Source: a bacterium (GTDB taxonomy: Bacteria > Atribacterota > JS1 > SB-45 > 34-128). Taken from it: DNA of 6,513 bases. The notes beneath the pieces are model-generated. The model did no database searches. It had not been told where the DNA came from and worked only from the letters and a program-made list of their open reading frames with translations. The position numbers and the translations under genes are program-made. How positions within the stretch are numbered: position 1 is the first letter of the stretch; every line of letters begins with the position of its first letter. The stretch covers positions 1-6,513 of the forward strand of contig JAHIPR010000220.1 in assembly GCA_018903015.1 (NCBI GenBank). The letters run 5' to 3'. Shown piece by piece: positions 1-5,852 of this stretch.

Positions 1-428
1 TCCTCCCCTAAATACTGGCTTTTATTAAGATCTATATTTTTCCACATTTCCCCCGGATTATATTCGGATATTTTTTTCTCAATCTCCCCGGTCATCGGAT
101 TTTTTGACCAAATATAATTTCCATCATAAATCGAAACCATGGCCATCCCCATTACTTCTGATTCAGTGCGGGTTTTATATATAACTTCCCCTTTAATTTC
201 TGCTTTCTTATAATAGGTAGTAGTCTCTCCGGCCAAGGCAGCCATTCCTCCAGTACCCTTTTGAACTATAGTATAATCATTAATTCCTTTCATCTGTTTT
301 TCATAAGTTTTTTGCATATTGCTAATTATTTCCTGTACATTCATCCCCGCTAAACAGTAACTACTAAAGAATAATATTAAACCTACAATTATAATCCCTA
401 TTAATATTTTTTTATTTACTCTTAACAT
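1..428 (-). CDS. Exported LolA-like protein, partial (3' end outside window)
   Basis: The reading frame opens with ATG at 428 and stays open to the left edge, giving 142 codons with the C-terminus missing. A good ribosome binding site (AAGGAGAAG) lies a few bases upstream. Residues 1-27 form a signal peptide: a basic start (R3, K6, K7), a hydrophobic core at about 8-21, and a likely signal peptidase I site after A27 (CLA|GM). C25 is preceded by Tyr, so it is a poor lipobox and lipoprotein status is unlikely. The mature part begins NVQEIISNMQKTYEKQMKGI and continues with DYT, TTYYKK, a block of alternating polar residues, and VSIYDGNYIW. This pattern of an N-terminal helix, then beta strands with YYKK and a later YDG-x-YIW motif is typical of LolA/LolB-fold proteins annotated as outer-membrane lipoprotein-sorting-like. 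The exact family is not certain, and no cargo role can be inferred. It lies 92 bases downstream of the MuiA-like gene on the same strand, so it may share its transcript. Confidence 0.7.
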   Translation of the reverse strand, partial: MLRVNKKILIGIIIVGLILFFSSYCLAGMNVQEIISNMQKTYEKQMKGINDYTIVQKGTGGMAALAGETTTYYKKAEIKGEVIYKTRTESEVMGMAMVSIYDGNYIWSKNPMTGEIEKKISEYNPGEMWKNIDLNKSQYLGE

Positions 429-490
429 TTGACTTCTCCTTGGTTTTCTCCTTTTATTTTAATTTTACTTCAAACTATAAGCTCCACTCA

Positions 491-504
491 GAATAAATTT
501 ATTC
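491..504. repeat. 14-bp perfect palindrome in the spacer between the MuiA-like and LolA-like genes
   Basis: GAATAAATTTATTC is perfectly self-complementary and sits 17 bases beyond the stop of the MuiA-like gene, 63 bases upstream of the LolA-like start. It could be an operator or a weak RNA hairpin, but AT-only palindromes of this kind also arise by chance in AT-rich DNA. No T-tract follows it on the minus strand, so it is not a convincing terminator. I see no convincing promoter in this 92-base spacer. Confidence 0.3.
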
Positions 505-520
505 ACATCATCGCCTCCCC

Positions 521-2179
521 TTACAATCCTTCTACCAACATGTCCCGGGGATGTTCAACGGTAAAAGTATAAAATATTTCCTGCTTTTGCTGAGGTTCTA
601 ATTCCAACTCCCATAACCAGATTCCTTTTCGGTCTTCCCAGTCTTTTACCCCTGGTTCGAGACTTATCTCATTTATCTTTATTTTAATACGGTCATCTTC
701 TGAAACAGGCATGGCTTCATATAATTTTACTTTAATTTTTTTAGACTTGTAGTTCTCTACAGTAAGTTTATATTTAAAAGTCGTGCGTTTGCTCCGCGAA
801 GGAATCCCGGCAATCAGAGTTTCATCAATTTTCTTCTCCAAACATTCCCTTTTTACTTTAACATTTTCATCGATCCCCAAATACAGATCAAACTCCTCGC
901 TGGGCGCAATATTACTAATGCCGGAAAATCCCACAAAATCTCCCTCTAAGAATATATTTACCCGGCCAGCGAGTAATTGAAGGCCTATACTGTTGGTAAC
1001 CCGGGAACCAAGATAAGCAAATGGACTAACCCGAGGGTAGCTTGAATACTCAAATTCGGCTGATAAAATTTGCGAAGAAACGGGAAATTTATGTTCCGAT
1101 TTATCAGATTTTACACTTACCTTAGAAGGGAGATTATAGATTATAGCAATACCTTTTTCTTCGGCAGTGGCATATTCCATCTCTGATTCTATCCGTTCTT
1201 CTAACGTTCCCGCCTCTTTTTTAAACGCTTCGGTTTGATATGCAGGTGCTGGTACTGCTGATACTTTATCCCTCATTAATTCAGGCTGATATGGTCTTAA
1301 AAACCAGGAAGCTACATAAGGCATACTTCCCCCGATTCTTGGCTTAGCGGTTGATAAAGCGCAATCGACCTCTAACCAATCTTCGCCGGTAATCTGCTTA
1401 ATTACTCCATAGGAAACTAATTCAACCTCGGATTTTTCGAAATTTGCGCGGACATCATATATCGGGTTCCAGGAAGCACCTCCTACCAGATAAGAAACTT
1501 TCAAATCTGTGGTCCCCTCTTTTAAAACTTCCAGTTCCACCATAATTGATCTTTTTAGTTTACTCTGTACCCCGGATATCTGGGACAATTCTCTTTTTAA
1601 AGTTTCAAGCTTATTATTTAAACCTCTAATCTCAAGTTCATAATCTAAACCCTGGGTGTAGATATCTTTTAACTCTGTATCTAAAAAAATAAGAATATTC
1701 TCTAAATCACTTATTTGCGGCATACTGGTAATCAAATCTTGAGGAATTTGTGTATTGGAAAATAGAGTTATTGAGTTTAGAAATTTCTTCTTCTCCATAA
1801 GTATGGTTTTCAGGTTTTGCAACCGGGTTATCTCATCTTCTAATTTCTGAATTTCCTCATTTAATTGCTTAATTCTTTCAGAAGGTACTTCTTCTAAATA
1901 CTCTCTTTTAACCTGTGCTCCAAAAAGTTTAATTATCGCTGTTCCTTCTGCAGAAACCCTTAAAGAATTCTCGTCAACCTCGGGAATGATATTTGAGAAA
2001 ATTGCCGTATAAGTTCCCTTATCAAGTTCAAGATGGGTAACCCTATTTATCAAAGCAGAATCAGTATAGACGCAAATCTCGCTAATCTCTGATTCCACTT
2101 CAATTTCGGTAGCATAGATATTGACACTAACAAACAAAATCAACCCCAAAAAAATTATAATTTTTATTATTTTATTCAT
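521..2179 (-). CDS. MuiA-family exported protein (DUF4140 + DUF4139)
   Basis: A 552-residue protein whose length and layout fit the family annotated as mucoidy inhibitor MuiA. Its biochemical function is not established. Residues 1-23 are a signal peptide (basic NKIIK, hydrophobic core, cleavage likely after IYA). A DUF4140-like N-terminal beta domain spans about 33-95 (VYTDSALINR, SLRVSAEGTA). Glu/Lys/Leu-rich coiled-coil stretches follow at about 98-135 and 180-210. The DUF4139 domain runs from about 213 to 548, opening with the family hallmark SYLVGGASWNPIYDVRA (229-245), then GEDWLEVDCALSTAKP, and ending in repeated beta strands (TFKYKLTVEN, WLWELELEP, IFYTFTVEHP). A variable Pro/Glu-rich segment at about 295-345 interrupts the domain, as is usual. 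The predicted location is periplasm or outer surface. ATG 2179 is supported by a GGGAG site that overlaps the end of the PEBP gene just 12 bases away, so the two are probably translationally coupled. The name MuiA describes the family and does not demonstrate control of exopolysaccharide here. Confidence 0.9.
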   Translation of the reverse strand: MNKIIKIIIFLGLILFVSVNIYATEIEVESEISEICVYTDSALINRVTHLELDKGTYTAIFSNIIPEVDENSLRVSAEGTAIIKLFGAQVKREYLEEVPSERIKQLNEEIQKLEDEITRLQNLKTILMEKKKFLNSITLFSNTQIPQDLITSMPQISDLENILIFLDTELKDIYTQGLDYELEIRGLNNKLETLKRELSQISGVQSKLKRSIMVELEVLKEGTTDLKVSYLVGGASWNPIYDVRANFEKSEVELVSYGVIKQITGEDWLEVDCALSTAKPRIGGSMPYVASWFLRPYQPELMRDKVSAVPAPAYQTEAFKKEAGTLEERIESEMEYATAEEKGIAIIYNLPSKVSVKSDKSEHKFPVSSQILSAEFEYSSYPRVSPFAYLGSRVTNSIGLQLLAGRVNIFLEGDFVGFSGISNIAPSEEFDLYLGIDENVKVKRECLEKKIDETLIAGIPSRSKRTTFKYKLTVENYKSKKIKVKLYEAMPVSEDDRIKIKINEISLEPGVKDWEDRKGIWLWELELEPQQKQEIFYTFTVEHPRDMLVEGL

Positions 2180-2191
2180 CTTCGACTCCCT

Positions 2192-2635
2192 TTACTCTTT
2201 ATTTTTCGCTCTCTGGTATAAGCCAATTAATTCTGCCGTAGCCAAAATATGTCCTTCCATAGCTTCTTCTAATTCCTTCTTCTTGCAGCCCTCTTCTATA
2301 TGAAGTTTTTCATCGAGAGCATACAATTTAAAGAAATAACGGTGAGTCCCTGAAGGCGGGCAAGGGCCTCCATACTCTAATTTCCTGAAATCATTAGTTC
2401 CTTGAGTACCCGGAACTGTATTTTCCTCTATCACATCAGAAACGTGTATATTAAATAGCACCCAATGCACCCAGGTCCCCATCGGGGCATCAGGATCCTC
2501 CACAATAAGGGTTAATCTTTTAGTGTCTTCCGGTATGTCCTCAATAATAAAGCCAGGGTTGATGTCTTTACCATCACAGGTAAATTTTTCCGGAATAAAT
2601 CCATTATTTTCAAATTCAAGGCTTTCTAATTTCAT
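2192..2635 (-). CDS. YbhB/YbcL family Raf kinase inhibitor-like (PEBP) protein
   Basis: A 147-residue cytosolic protein (no signal peptide) covering a complete bacterial PEBP fold. The ligand-pocket motifs are all present: DPDAP at 47-51, the following HW at 57-58, and GGPCPPSGTHRYFF at 89-102, with H98 and Y100 matching pocket residues of the animal PEBP proteins. The family C-terminal helix is seen as GHILATAELIGLYQR (128-142). Between Asp21-Gly22 and DPDAP, the usual SPPL-W segment is replaced by NPGFIIEDIP, a modest divergence. Bacterial members are small pocket proteins of unclear physiological role. The Raf-inhibitor name comes from animal homologues and should not be read as function. 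The start ATG 2635 has a strong GGGAGGAT site 8 bases upstream. The gene follows the sugar kinase by 55 bases and precedes the MuiA-like gene by 12, so it is the middle gene of a likely operon. Confidence 0.92.
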   Translation of the reverse strand: MKLESLEFENNGFIPEKFTCDGKDINPGFIIEDIPEDTKRLTLIVEDPDAPMGTWVHWVLFNIHVSDVIEENTVPGTQGTNDFRKLEYGGPCPPSGTHRYFFKLYALDEKLHIEEGCKKKELEEAMEGHILATAELIGLYQRAKNKE

Positions 2636-2655
2636 AATTTTATCCTCCCTTTTTT

Positions 2656-2694
2656 ATGACAGGGGGCGGTTCTCTGTCATGTTCGCCCTGTCAT
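2656..2694. repeat. GACAGG-core hairpin between the sugar kinase and PEBP genes
   Basis: ATGACAGGG (2656-2664) is a perfect inverted complement of CCCTGTCAT (2686-2694), extended by CG/CG pairs after a two-base bulge. A second copy of CTGTCAT at 2674-2680 can pair with the same left arm, so two hairpins compete. The outer arm overlaps the stop codon of the sugar kinase. In the plus direction a run of seven T follows, resembling a rho-independent terminator, but no plus-strand gene leads into it. In the minus direction the stem is flanked by A-runs and ends a few bases before the PEBP ribosome binding site. It could therefore affect translation or RNA stability within the operon, or it may simply be a dispersed repeat. 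Confidence 0.6.
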
Positions 2695-3599
2695 TTTTTT
2701 ATCTTATATTTTAAATTTTCTATCTCTTTTTCCAGCCATTTGGGATATTTGGGTACGGCGCCGGATTGGGAAACTACAAAATTACCTACTATTTCCGCAA
2801 ACTCTGCCGCCTCGTATATGCTGGTTCCGCATAAATAAGAAAACAGAAAACCTGCACTATAGCTGTCTCCACCTCCTACGGTATCGGCTACCGGCCCATT
2901 TATTCCTGGTACCTTTTCCAGCTTGTCATTACGATAAACAGATGAGCCATTCTTTCCATGTGTAATACAGACAATAGAAAGGTCATATTCCTGACAAATA
3001 AGCTCAGCGAGGTTTTCTTGTTTTAATGTTTGTCCGAAGAGAAGTTCAGAAATAATCAGAGCCTCTCTATCGTTCATTTTCACTATTGAGCACTGACATA
3101 AGGATTTTTCAATCCAATCCTTATTGTAGTAATTTTGTCTTAGATTTAAATCATAAAATATGTGATGAGGACGTACCCAAGATATAATTTGGCTGAGCAC
3201 TTCCCGATTTTCTTTGGTCCGTTGAGCGAGAGTTCCAAAACAGAATATCTCCCATGTATTTTTAGTTAAATTATCTATTAAGTCTTGATTTAAAACAATA
3301 TTATCCCAGGCAACATTTTCTTTTATTAGATAAGTAGGATGACCCCTTTCATCCAGACTTACCTCTACAATCCCGGTGGGCAAATGTGGATGGACCCGGA
3401 TAAAGGAAGAATTAATCCCTCTTTTTTCTGCTTCTTTTAGTGCTTTTCTACCCAGAGCATCTTTGCCTACAGAAGAAATGAGTGTTGATTTAAGTCCCAT
3501 TTTTGTCATATGAGCAGCAAGATTAAAGGGGGCACCGCCAATATAAGGTTTGTTCTCTATAATATCCCAGAGAATTTCTCCAAAAAACAAAGCTTTCAC
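2691..3599 (-). CDS. PfkB-family sugar kinase (fructokinase/ribokinase-like)
   Basis: A cytosolic ATP-dependent carbohydrate kinase of 302 residues, the usual length for the PfkB family. Motifs in order: the FGEILWD start strand; GGAPFNLAAHMTKMG (21-35), the first PfkB signature and sugar-binding loop; the DLNLRQ strand at about 150; N176 and E179 of the N-x-x-E metal and phosphate motif; THGKNG (213-218); and DTVGGGDSYSAGF (239-251) with the catalytic base Asp245. The anion-hole loop reads GGGD where GAGD is more common, but it still satisfies the family signature. The GGAPFN loop and FGEILWD opening look most like fructokinase-type members. The substrate cannot be fixed from sequence, and no sugar transporter or glycosidase is in the window. 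The start is chosen as GTG 3599 because the Shine-Dalgarno AAAGGAGGT sits 7 bases upstream. An in-frame GTG three codons earlier (3608) overlaps that site. This is the first gene of the minus-strand run. Confidence 0.9.
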   Translation of the reverse strand: MKALFFGEILWDIIENKPYIGGAPFNLAAHMTKMGLKSTLISSVGKDALGRKALKEAEKRGINSSFIRVHPHLPTGIVEVSLDERGHPTYLIKENVAWDNIVLNQDLIDNLTKNTWEIFCFGTLAQRTKENREVLSQIISWVRPHHIFYDLNLRQNYYNKDWIEKSLCQCSIVKMNDREALIISELLFGQTLKQENLAELICQEYDLSIVCITHGKNGSSVYRNDKLEKVPGINGPVADTVGGGDSYSAGFLFSYLCGTSIYEAAEFAEIVGNFVVSQSGAVPKYPKWLEKEIENLKYKIKK

Positions 3600-3606
3600 T
3601 TTTAGC

Positions 3607-3615
3607 ACCTCCTTT
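3607..3615 (-). promoter_or_regulatory. Ribosome binding site that decides the sugar kinase start
   Basis: On the minus strand AAAGGAGGT is a near-perfect Shine-Dalgarno. It lies 7 bases before GTG 3599. It overlaps GTG 3608, which would leave no spacer, so the shorter protein (302 rather than 305 residues) is the better call. The shorter form also begins MKALFFGEI, in line with many PfkB-family proteins. Confidence 0.8.
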
Positions 3616-3738
3616 CTTCAAGTTTAAATTTAGTATGTATTTTCTTTTATATATAATTAATTCTACAAGTTTTTTAAAAATCCTCTTTTTTTATTAAAAT
3701 TAGATAAAAATTTTTATTTTTTATTGAAACACTTTGTT
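3616..3738. other. AT-rich leader of the minus-strand operon
   Basis: This stretch is almost entirely A and T and has no open frame of note. It contains a TATATA/TATAAA cluster at about 3646-3656 (minus strand) that could serve as a -10 region for the sugar kinase operon, but I find no convincing -35 at 16-18 bases. A 12-base palindrome, TAAAAATTTTTA, lies at 3705-3716. The promoter of the minus-strand genes is probably somewhere here, unplaced. Confidence 0.35.
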
Positions 3739-3840
3739 ATTAGTCGTTAGTGAATAGTGAATAGTCGTTAGTTTCAAATGCAAGATGCAAAATACGAGTT
3801 AATTGATCAATTCGCCAATTCTCCTATTCACCCCTTCGTA

Positions 3841-3861
3841 GGACAGGAGTCTATCCTGTCT
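3841..3861. repeat. GACAGG-core hairpin inside the repeat block
   Basis: GGACAGGA (3841-3848) pairs with TCCTGTCT (3854-3861) over 8 base pairs, including one G-T wobble, around a 5-base loop (GTCTA). No T-tract follows on either strand, so it is not a terminator. The core matches hairpins in two other spacers of this window. Confidence 0.65.
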
Positions 3862-3869
3862 ATAATGTT

Positions 3870-3904
3870 ATTGTGAGTGAGCGAGACGACCAAAGCGATC
3901 TCAT
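3870..3904. repeat. Degenerate dispersed-repeat-like motif
   Basis: The stretch reads ATTGTGAGTGAGCGAGACG, then ACCAAAGCGATCTCAT. GAGACG (3883-3888) pairs with CGATCTC (3896-3902) with one bulged A. From memory it resembles a dispersed intergenic repeat, of the form ATTGCGAG...GAAGCAATCTC, seen in many environmental bacterial genomes. The match is degenerate and I could not verify it by search. Confidence 0.4.
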
Positions 3905-3977
3905 TTTGTATCTTGAATTTATTCTCTGTATTTTCTTCACTAAATACTAACGACCAACGACTAACGACTAATTTGAC

Positions 3978-4005
3978 TTGATAAAAATACAAAAAGGAAT
4001 ATAAT
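3978..4005 (+). promoter_or_regulatory. Sigma70-type promoter of the CBS-permease operon
   Basis: A -35 box TTGATA (3978-3983) and a consensus -10 box TATAAT (4000-4005) are separated by 16 bases. Transcription would start near 4012, giving a leader of about 27 bases before the TTG start. The promoter begins six bases outside the right end of the inverted-repeat block. A nearby TTGACT (3973-3978) has a 21-base spacer and is less likely to be the -35. Confidence 0.75.
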
Positions 4006-4023
4006 TAAGAAAAATTTTCAATT

Positions 4024-4032
4024 AGGGAGGGG
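4024..4032 (+). promoter_or_regulatory. Ribosome binding site supporting the TTG start of the CBS gene
   Basis: AGGGAGGGG lies six bases before TTG 4039. The first in-frame ATG is six codons further in, has no such site before it, and would remove the first strand of the CBS domain. TTG is therefore the likely start. Confidence 0.75.
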
Positions 4033-4038
4033 ATAACC

Positions 4039-4479
4039 TTGAAAATAAAAGAAGTTATGATTCCAGACCTAACTTCCGTATCTGCCGATACCCCGATAAA
4101 AGAGGCCGTAAAGATTATGAGCCGACAGCGAATGGTAGGGTTGCCTGTTGTAGATAATGATCAAAATGTAATTGGAATAATCACGGAAAGCGATATTACC
4201 AAGGCTTGCTTGCCTGGCTACTATAAAGAATTACAAAATCCATCTTTTATCCCTGATTTCGACCAGTTTTCCCAGCAAGCTAAAAAGATTGCTCATCTAC
4301 CGGTAAAAGAATTTATGACTACTACAGTCTATTCACTAGAAGAAGATACCAGTAGGACCCAGGCAGCAGATTTGTTATTTAGAAAACATCTGAGAATAGT
4401 CCCGGTAGTAAGAGCAGGTAAATTAGTCGGAATATTGACCCCTTCTTGTTTATGTAAACATGCTATGGAAGAAGATTAG
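4039..4479 (+). CDS. Tandem CBS-domain (Bateman module) protein
   Basis: A 146-residue soluble protein made of a single CBS pair. CBS1 spans about 4-57 (IKEVMIPDLTSVSADTPIKEA, then GLPVVDNDQNVIGIITESDI) and CBS2 about 88-143 (VKEFMTTTVYSLEEDTSRTQA, then VPVVRAGKLVGILTPSCL). A 30-residue linker (LPGYYKELQNPSFIPDFDQF) separates them. CBS pairs commonly bind adenosine-containing ligands in two clefts. In this family the ribose is usually held by the Asp of the G-h-h-T-x-x-D motif. CBS1 keeps it (TESD, Asp52), but CBS2 has Cys137 at that position (TPSC), so one cleft is probably altered. There is no catalytic or DNA-binding domain. The permease gene starts 19 bases downstream with its own ribosome binding site, so the two are co-transcribed. 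The likely role is as a stand-alone regulatory subunit of the permease, by inference from context. From memory, CBS proteins with a similar linker occur next to SLC13-like permeases elsewhere. Confidence 0.92.
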   Translation: MKIKEVMIPDLTSVSADTPIKEAVKIMSRQRMVGLPVVDNDQNVIGIITESDITKACLPGYYKELQNPSFIPDFDQFSQQAKKIAHLPVKEFMTTTVYSLEEDTSRTQAADLLFRKHLRIVPVVRAGKLVGILTPSCLCKHAMEED

Positions 4480-4498
4480 ATTAGGAAAGGAATAATTA

Positions 4499-5773
4499 AT
4501 GAACCAAACGTTTATAGCTTTAATAATATTTATAGCTATTCTTATATTTGTTAGCCTGGAAAAGATTAACCGCACGGTAATTGCCTTAAGCGGAGCCCTT
4601 CTTTTTATATTGTTAAAAATATTGAATCAACAGGAGGCTTTTTCAGCCATAGATTTTAATACTATCGGCCTACTGACCGGAATGATGGTTATGGTCTCTA
4701 TAATCAAAAGAACCGGCCTGTTCCAATATCTGGCAATTAAAATATCTAAGCTTGCTCATGGAAATATCTTTTACCTCTTGTTTTTTTTGAGTATTATTAC
4801 CGGCATCCTATCTTCCATCCTGGACAATGTCACCACCATAATACTAATTGTCCCTATAACTTTAGCTATCTGTGAAAACTTAGAAATATCTTCCATCCCT
4901 CTGGTGCTATCTGAAATATTCGCCGCTAACATAGGAGGAACAGCGACACTTATCGGTGACCCGCCTAATATAATAATCGGAAGTGCAGCCCATCTGTCTT
5001 TTATGGATTTTATTATCAATCTTGCTCCTTTTGTCCTGATTTTGTTAATTCTATTGCCGTTCTTTGTCAGGCTATTTTATAAAAAGGAAATGTCTCAAAA
5101 TGTTAAGGAAGCCTGGGGAAGAGTAGAAAAATTCGATGAAAGGAAAGCAATCGAAGACCCCGCATTATTAAAAAAATCTATACTTATCTTTTTATTAACC
5201 ATATTGGTCTTTATCTTCCATCATAATCTGGGTTTAGAAGCGGCTACTGTGGCTTTAGTAGGAGCAACTCTATTACTTTTAGTCAGTAACATAGACCCGG
5301 CAGAAACTTTCTTAGAAGTAGAGTGGTCTACTCTCTTCTTTTTTATCGGACTCTTCGTGGTGATAGCAGGAGTAGAGAAAGTGGGAATCATTCAATGGCT
5401 GAGCAATAAAATTATCACTTTAACTAAAGGAAATCTCACTCTTACCACTCTGGCGGTTTTGTGGGTTTCGGGAATCTCCTGTTCTTTTATTAATAATATC
5501 TCCTATACCATCTCTATGGTCCCGGTAGTTCATAATATCGGGGCAGTAACTTCATTTAACCTCAACCCTGTCTGGTGGGCCTTATCTTTGGGTGCCTGTC
5601 TGGGAGGAAACGGAACCTTTATAGCGGCTGCCGCTAATTTAGTAGGAGTAAATATATTAAAAAGACAGGGCCGGATAATAACCTTCAAAGAATTTTTTAG
5701 AATCGGCCTTCCGATAATGTTAATATCTATTGTTCTATCTTCAGTTTATCTCTACTTAAGGTATTTATCGTAA
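4499..5773 (+). CDS. ArsB/NhaD/SLC13-type ion transporter permease
   Basis: A 424-residue polytopic inner-membrane protein of the ion transporter superfamily (citrate-transporter-like, CitMHS-type fold). Hydrophobic segments lie at about 4-20, 25-42, 55-69, 90-107, 111-125, 172-193, 226-241, 247-262, 277-295, 312-335, 355-378 and 402-419, with re-entrant loops between some of them. The inverted-repeat architecture shows as paired signatures: SSILDNVTTI (105-114) matches SCSFINNISYTISMVP (327-342), and IGGTATLIGDPPNIIIGSAA (145-164) matches LGGNGTFIAAAANLVGVNI (368-386). A cytoplasmic loop of about 30 residues (195-225) joins the halves. Relatives move anions such as dicarboxylates or arsenite, or exchange Na+ and H+, so the substrate cannot be assigned. 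No arsenic gene (arsR, arsC, arsA) is nearby, which argues against a simple arsenite role. ATG 4499 has GGAAAGG 8 bases upstream. The upstream CBS gene may encode its regulator, and the gene ends at a strong hairpin terminator. Confidence 0.9.
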   Translation: MNQTFIALIIFIAILIFVSLEKINRTVIALSGALLFILLKILNQQEAFSAIDFNTIGLLTGMMVMVSIIKRTGLFQYLAIKISKLAHGNIFYLLFFLSIITGILSSILDNVTTIILIVPITLAICENLEISSIPLVLSEIFAANIGGTATLIGDPPNIIIGSAAHLSFMDFIINLAPFVLILLILLPFFVRLFYKKEMSQNVKEAWGRVEKFDERKAIEDPALLKKSILIFLLTILVFIFHHNLGLEAATVALVGATLLLLVSNIDPAETFLEVEWSTLFFFIGLFVVIAGVEKVGIIQWLSNKIITLTKGNLTLTTLAVLWVSGISCSFINNISYTISMVPVVHNIGAVTSFNLNPVWWALSLGACLGGNGTFIAAAANLVGVNILKRQGRIITFKEFFRIGLPIMLISIVLSSVYLYLRYLS

Positions 5774-5844
5774 AAAGGGGACAGGTTATTTTTTTACCTA
5801 TTCTTACTTTTAATATTTTATAAAAAGTAGCCTGTCCTCTTTTT
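5772..5844. terminator. Bidirectional hairpin terminator between converging genes
   Basis: Bases 5772-5794 pair with 5822-5844 as a continuous 23-base-pair stem, including three G-T wobbles, around a 27-base loop. The core is GGGACAGG against CCTGTCCT, and the outer pairs are an A-run against a T-run, giving a terminal T-tract on both strands. It begins at the last bases of the permease stop codon and ends 8 bases before the HAD gene stop, so it can terminate both genes. It is also the longest of three hairpins in the window with the same GACAGG core. Confidence 0.85.
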
Positions 5845-5852
5845 ATTTAACT

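Larger units (their letters stand above)
3739..3972. repeat. 234-bp non-coding inverted-repeat block with heptad arms
   Basis: The ends are a perfect 12-base inverted repeat, ATTAGTCGTTAG (3739-3750) and CTAACGACTAAT (3961-3972). Each arm is built of exactly five 7-base units of the form TAGTNNN. The left arm (3741-3775) reads TAGTCGT, TAGTGAA, TAGTGAA, TAGTCGT, TAGTTTC. The right arm, read on the minus strand from 3970 to 3936, reads TAGTCGT, TAGTCGT, TGGTCGT, TAGTATT, TAGTGAA. Further in, CAAGATGCAAAAT (3781-3793) is inverted as CAAGATACAAAAT (minus strand, 3915-3903) with one mismatch. The centre holds a 12-base palindrome (AATTGATCAATT, 3801-3812), a GACAGG hairpin and a second small stem. 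No open frame or transposase is present. It looks like a miniature inverted-repeat element or composite intergenic repeat. Confidence 0.7.

Noticed and set aside
783..980. Plus-strand open frame of 65 codons opposite the MuiA-like gene
   Set aside because: It lies wholly within a well-supported minus-strand coding region, has no good ribosome binding site, and its translation resembles no family I know.
2121..2303. Plus-strand open frame spanning the MuiA/PEBP junction
   Set aside because: It is antisense to two real genes, low in complexity and Phe/Ile/Ser-rich, as expected from reading AT-rich genes backwards.
2656..2700. Rho-independent terminator for the minus-strand operon
   Set aside because: The T-run follows the stem only on the plus strand. 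In the minus direction the stem is followed by an A-run and the PEBP ribosome binding site.
2523..2838. Two overlapping plus-strand open frames (2523-2714 and 2656-2838)
   Set aside because: Both are antisense to the PEBP and sugar kinase genes and cross the hairpin between them. They lack family motifs and translation signals.
3739..3972. CRISPR-like array
   Set aside because: The repeats are 7 bases, contiguous and inverted between the arms, with no unique spacers and no cas genes.
4771..5019. Minus-strand open frame of 82 codons inside the permease gene
   Set aside because: It is the antisense of the conserved DNVTTI and GDPPN region of the permease and has no independent support.
4499..5773. 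Arsenite efflux pump (arsB) assignment
   Set aside because: The fold is shared, but no arsR, arsC or arsA lies nearby and the CBS partner is not typical of ars operons. Only the broad transporter family is supported.
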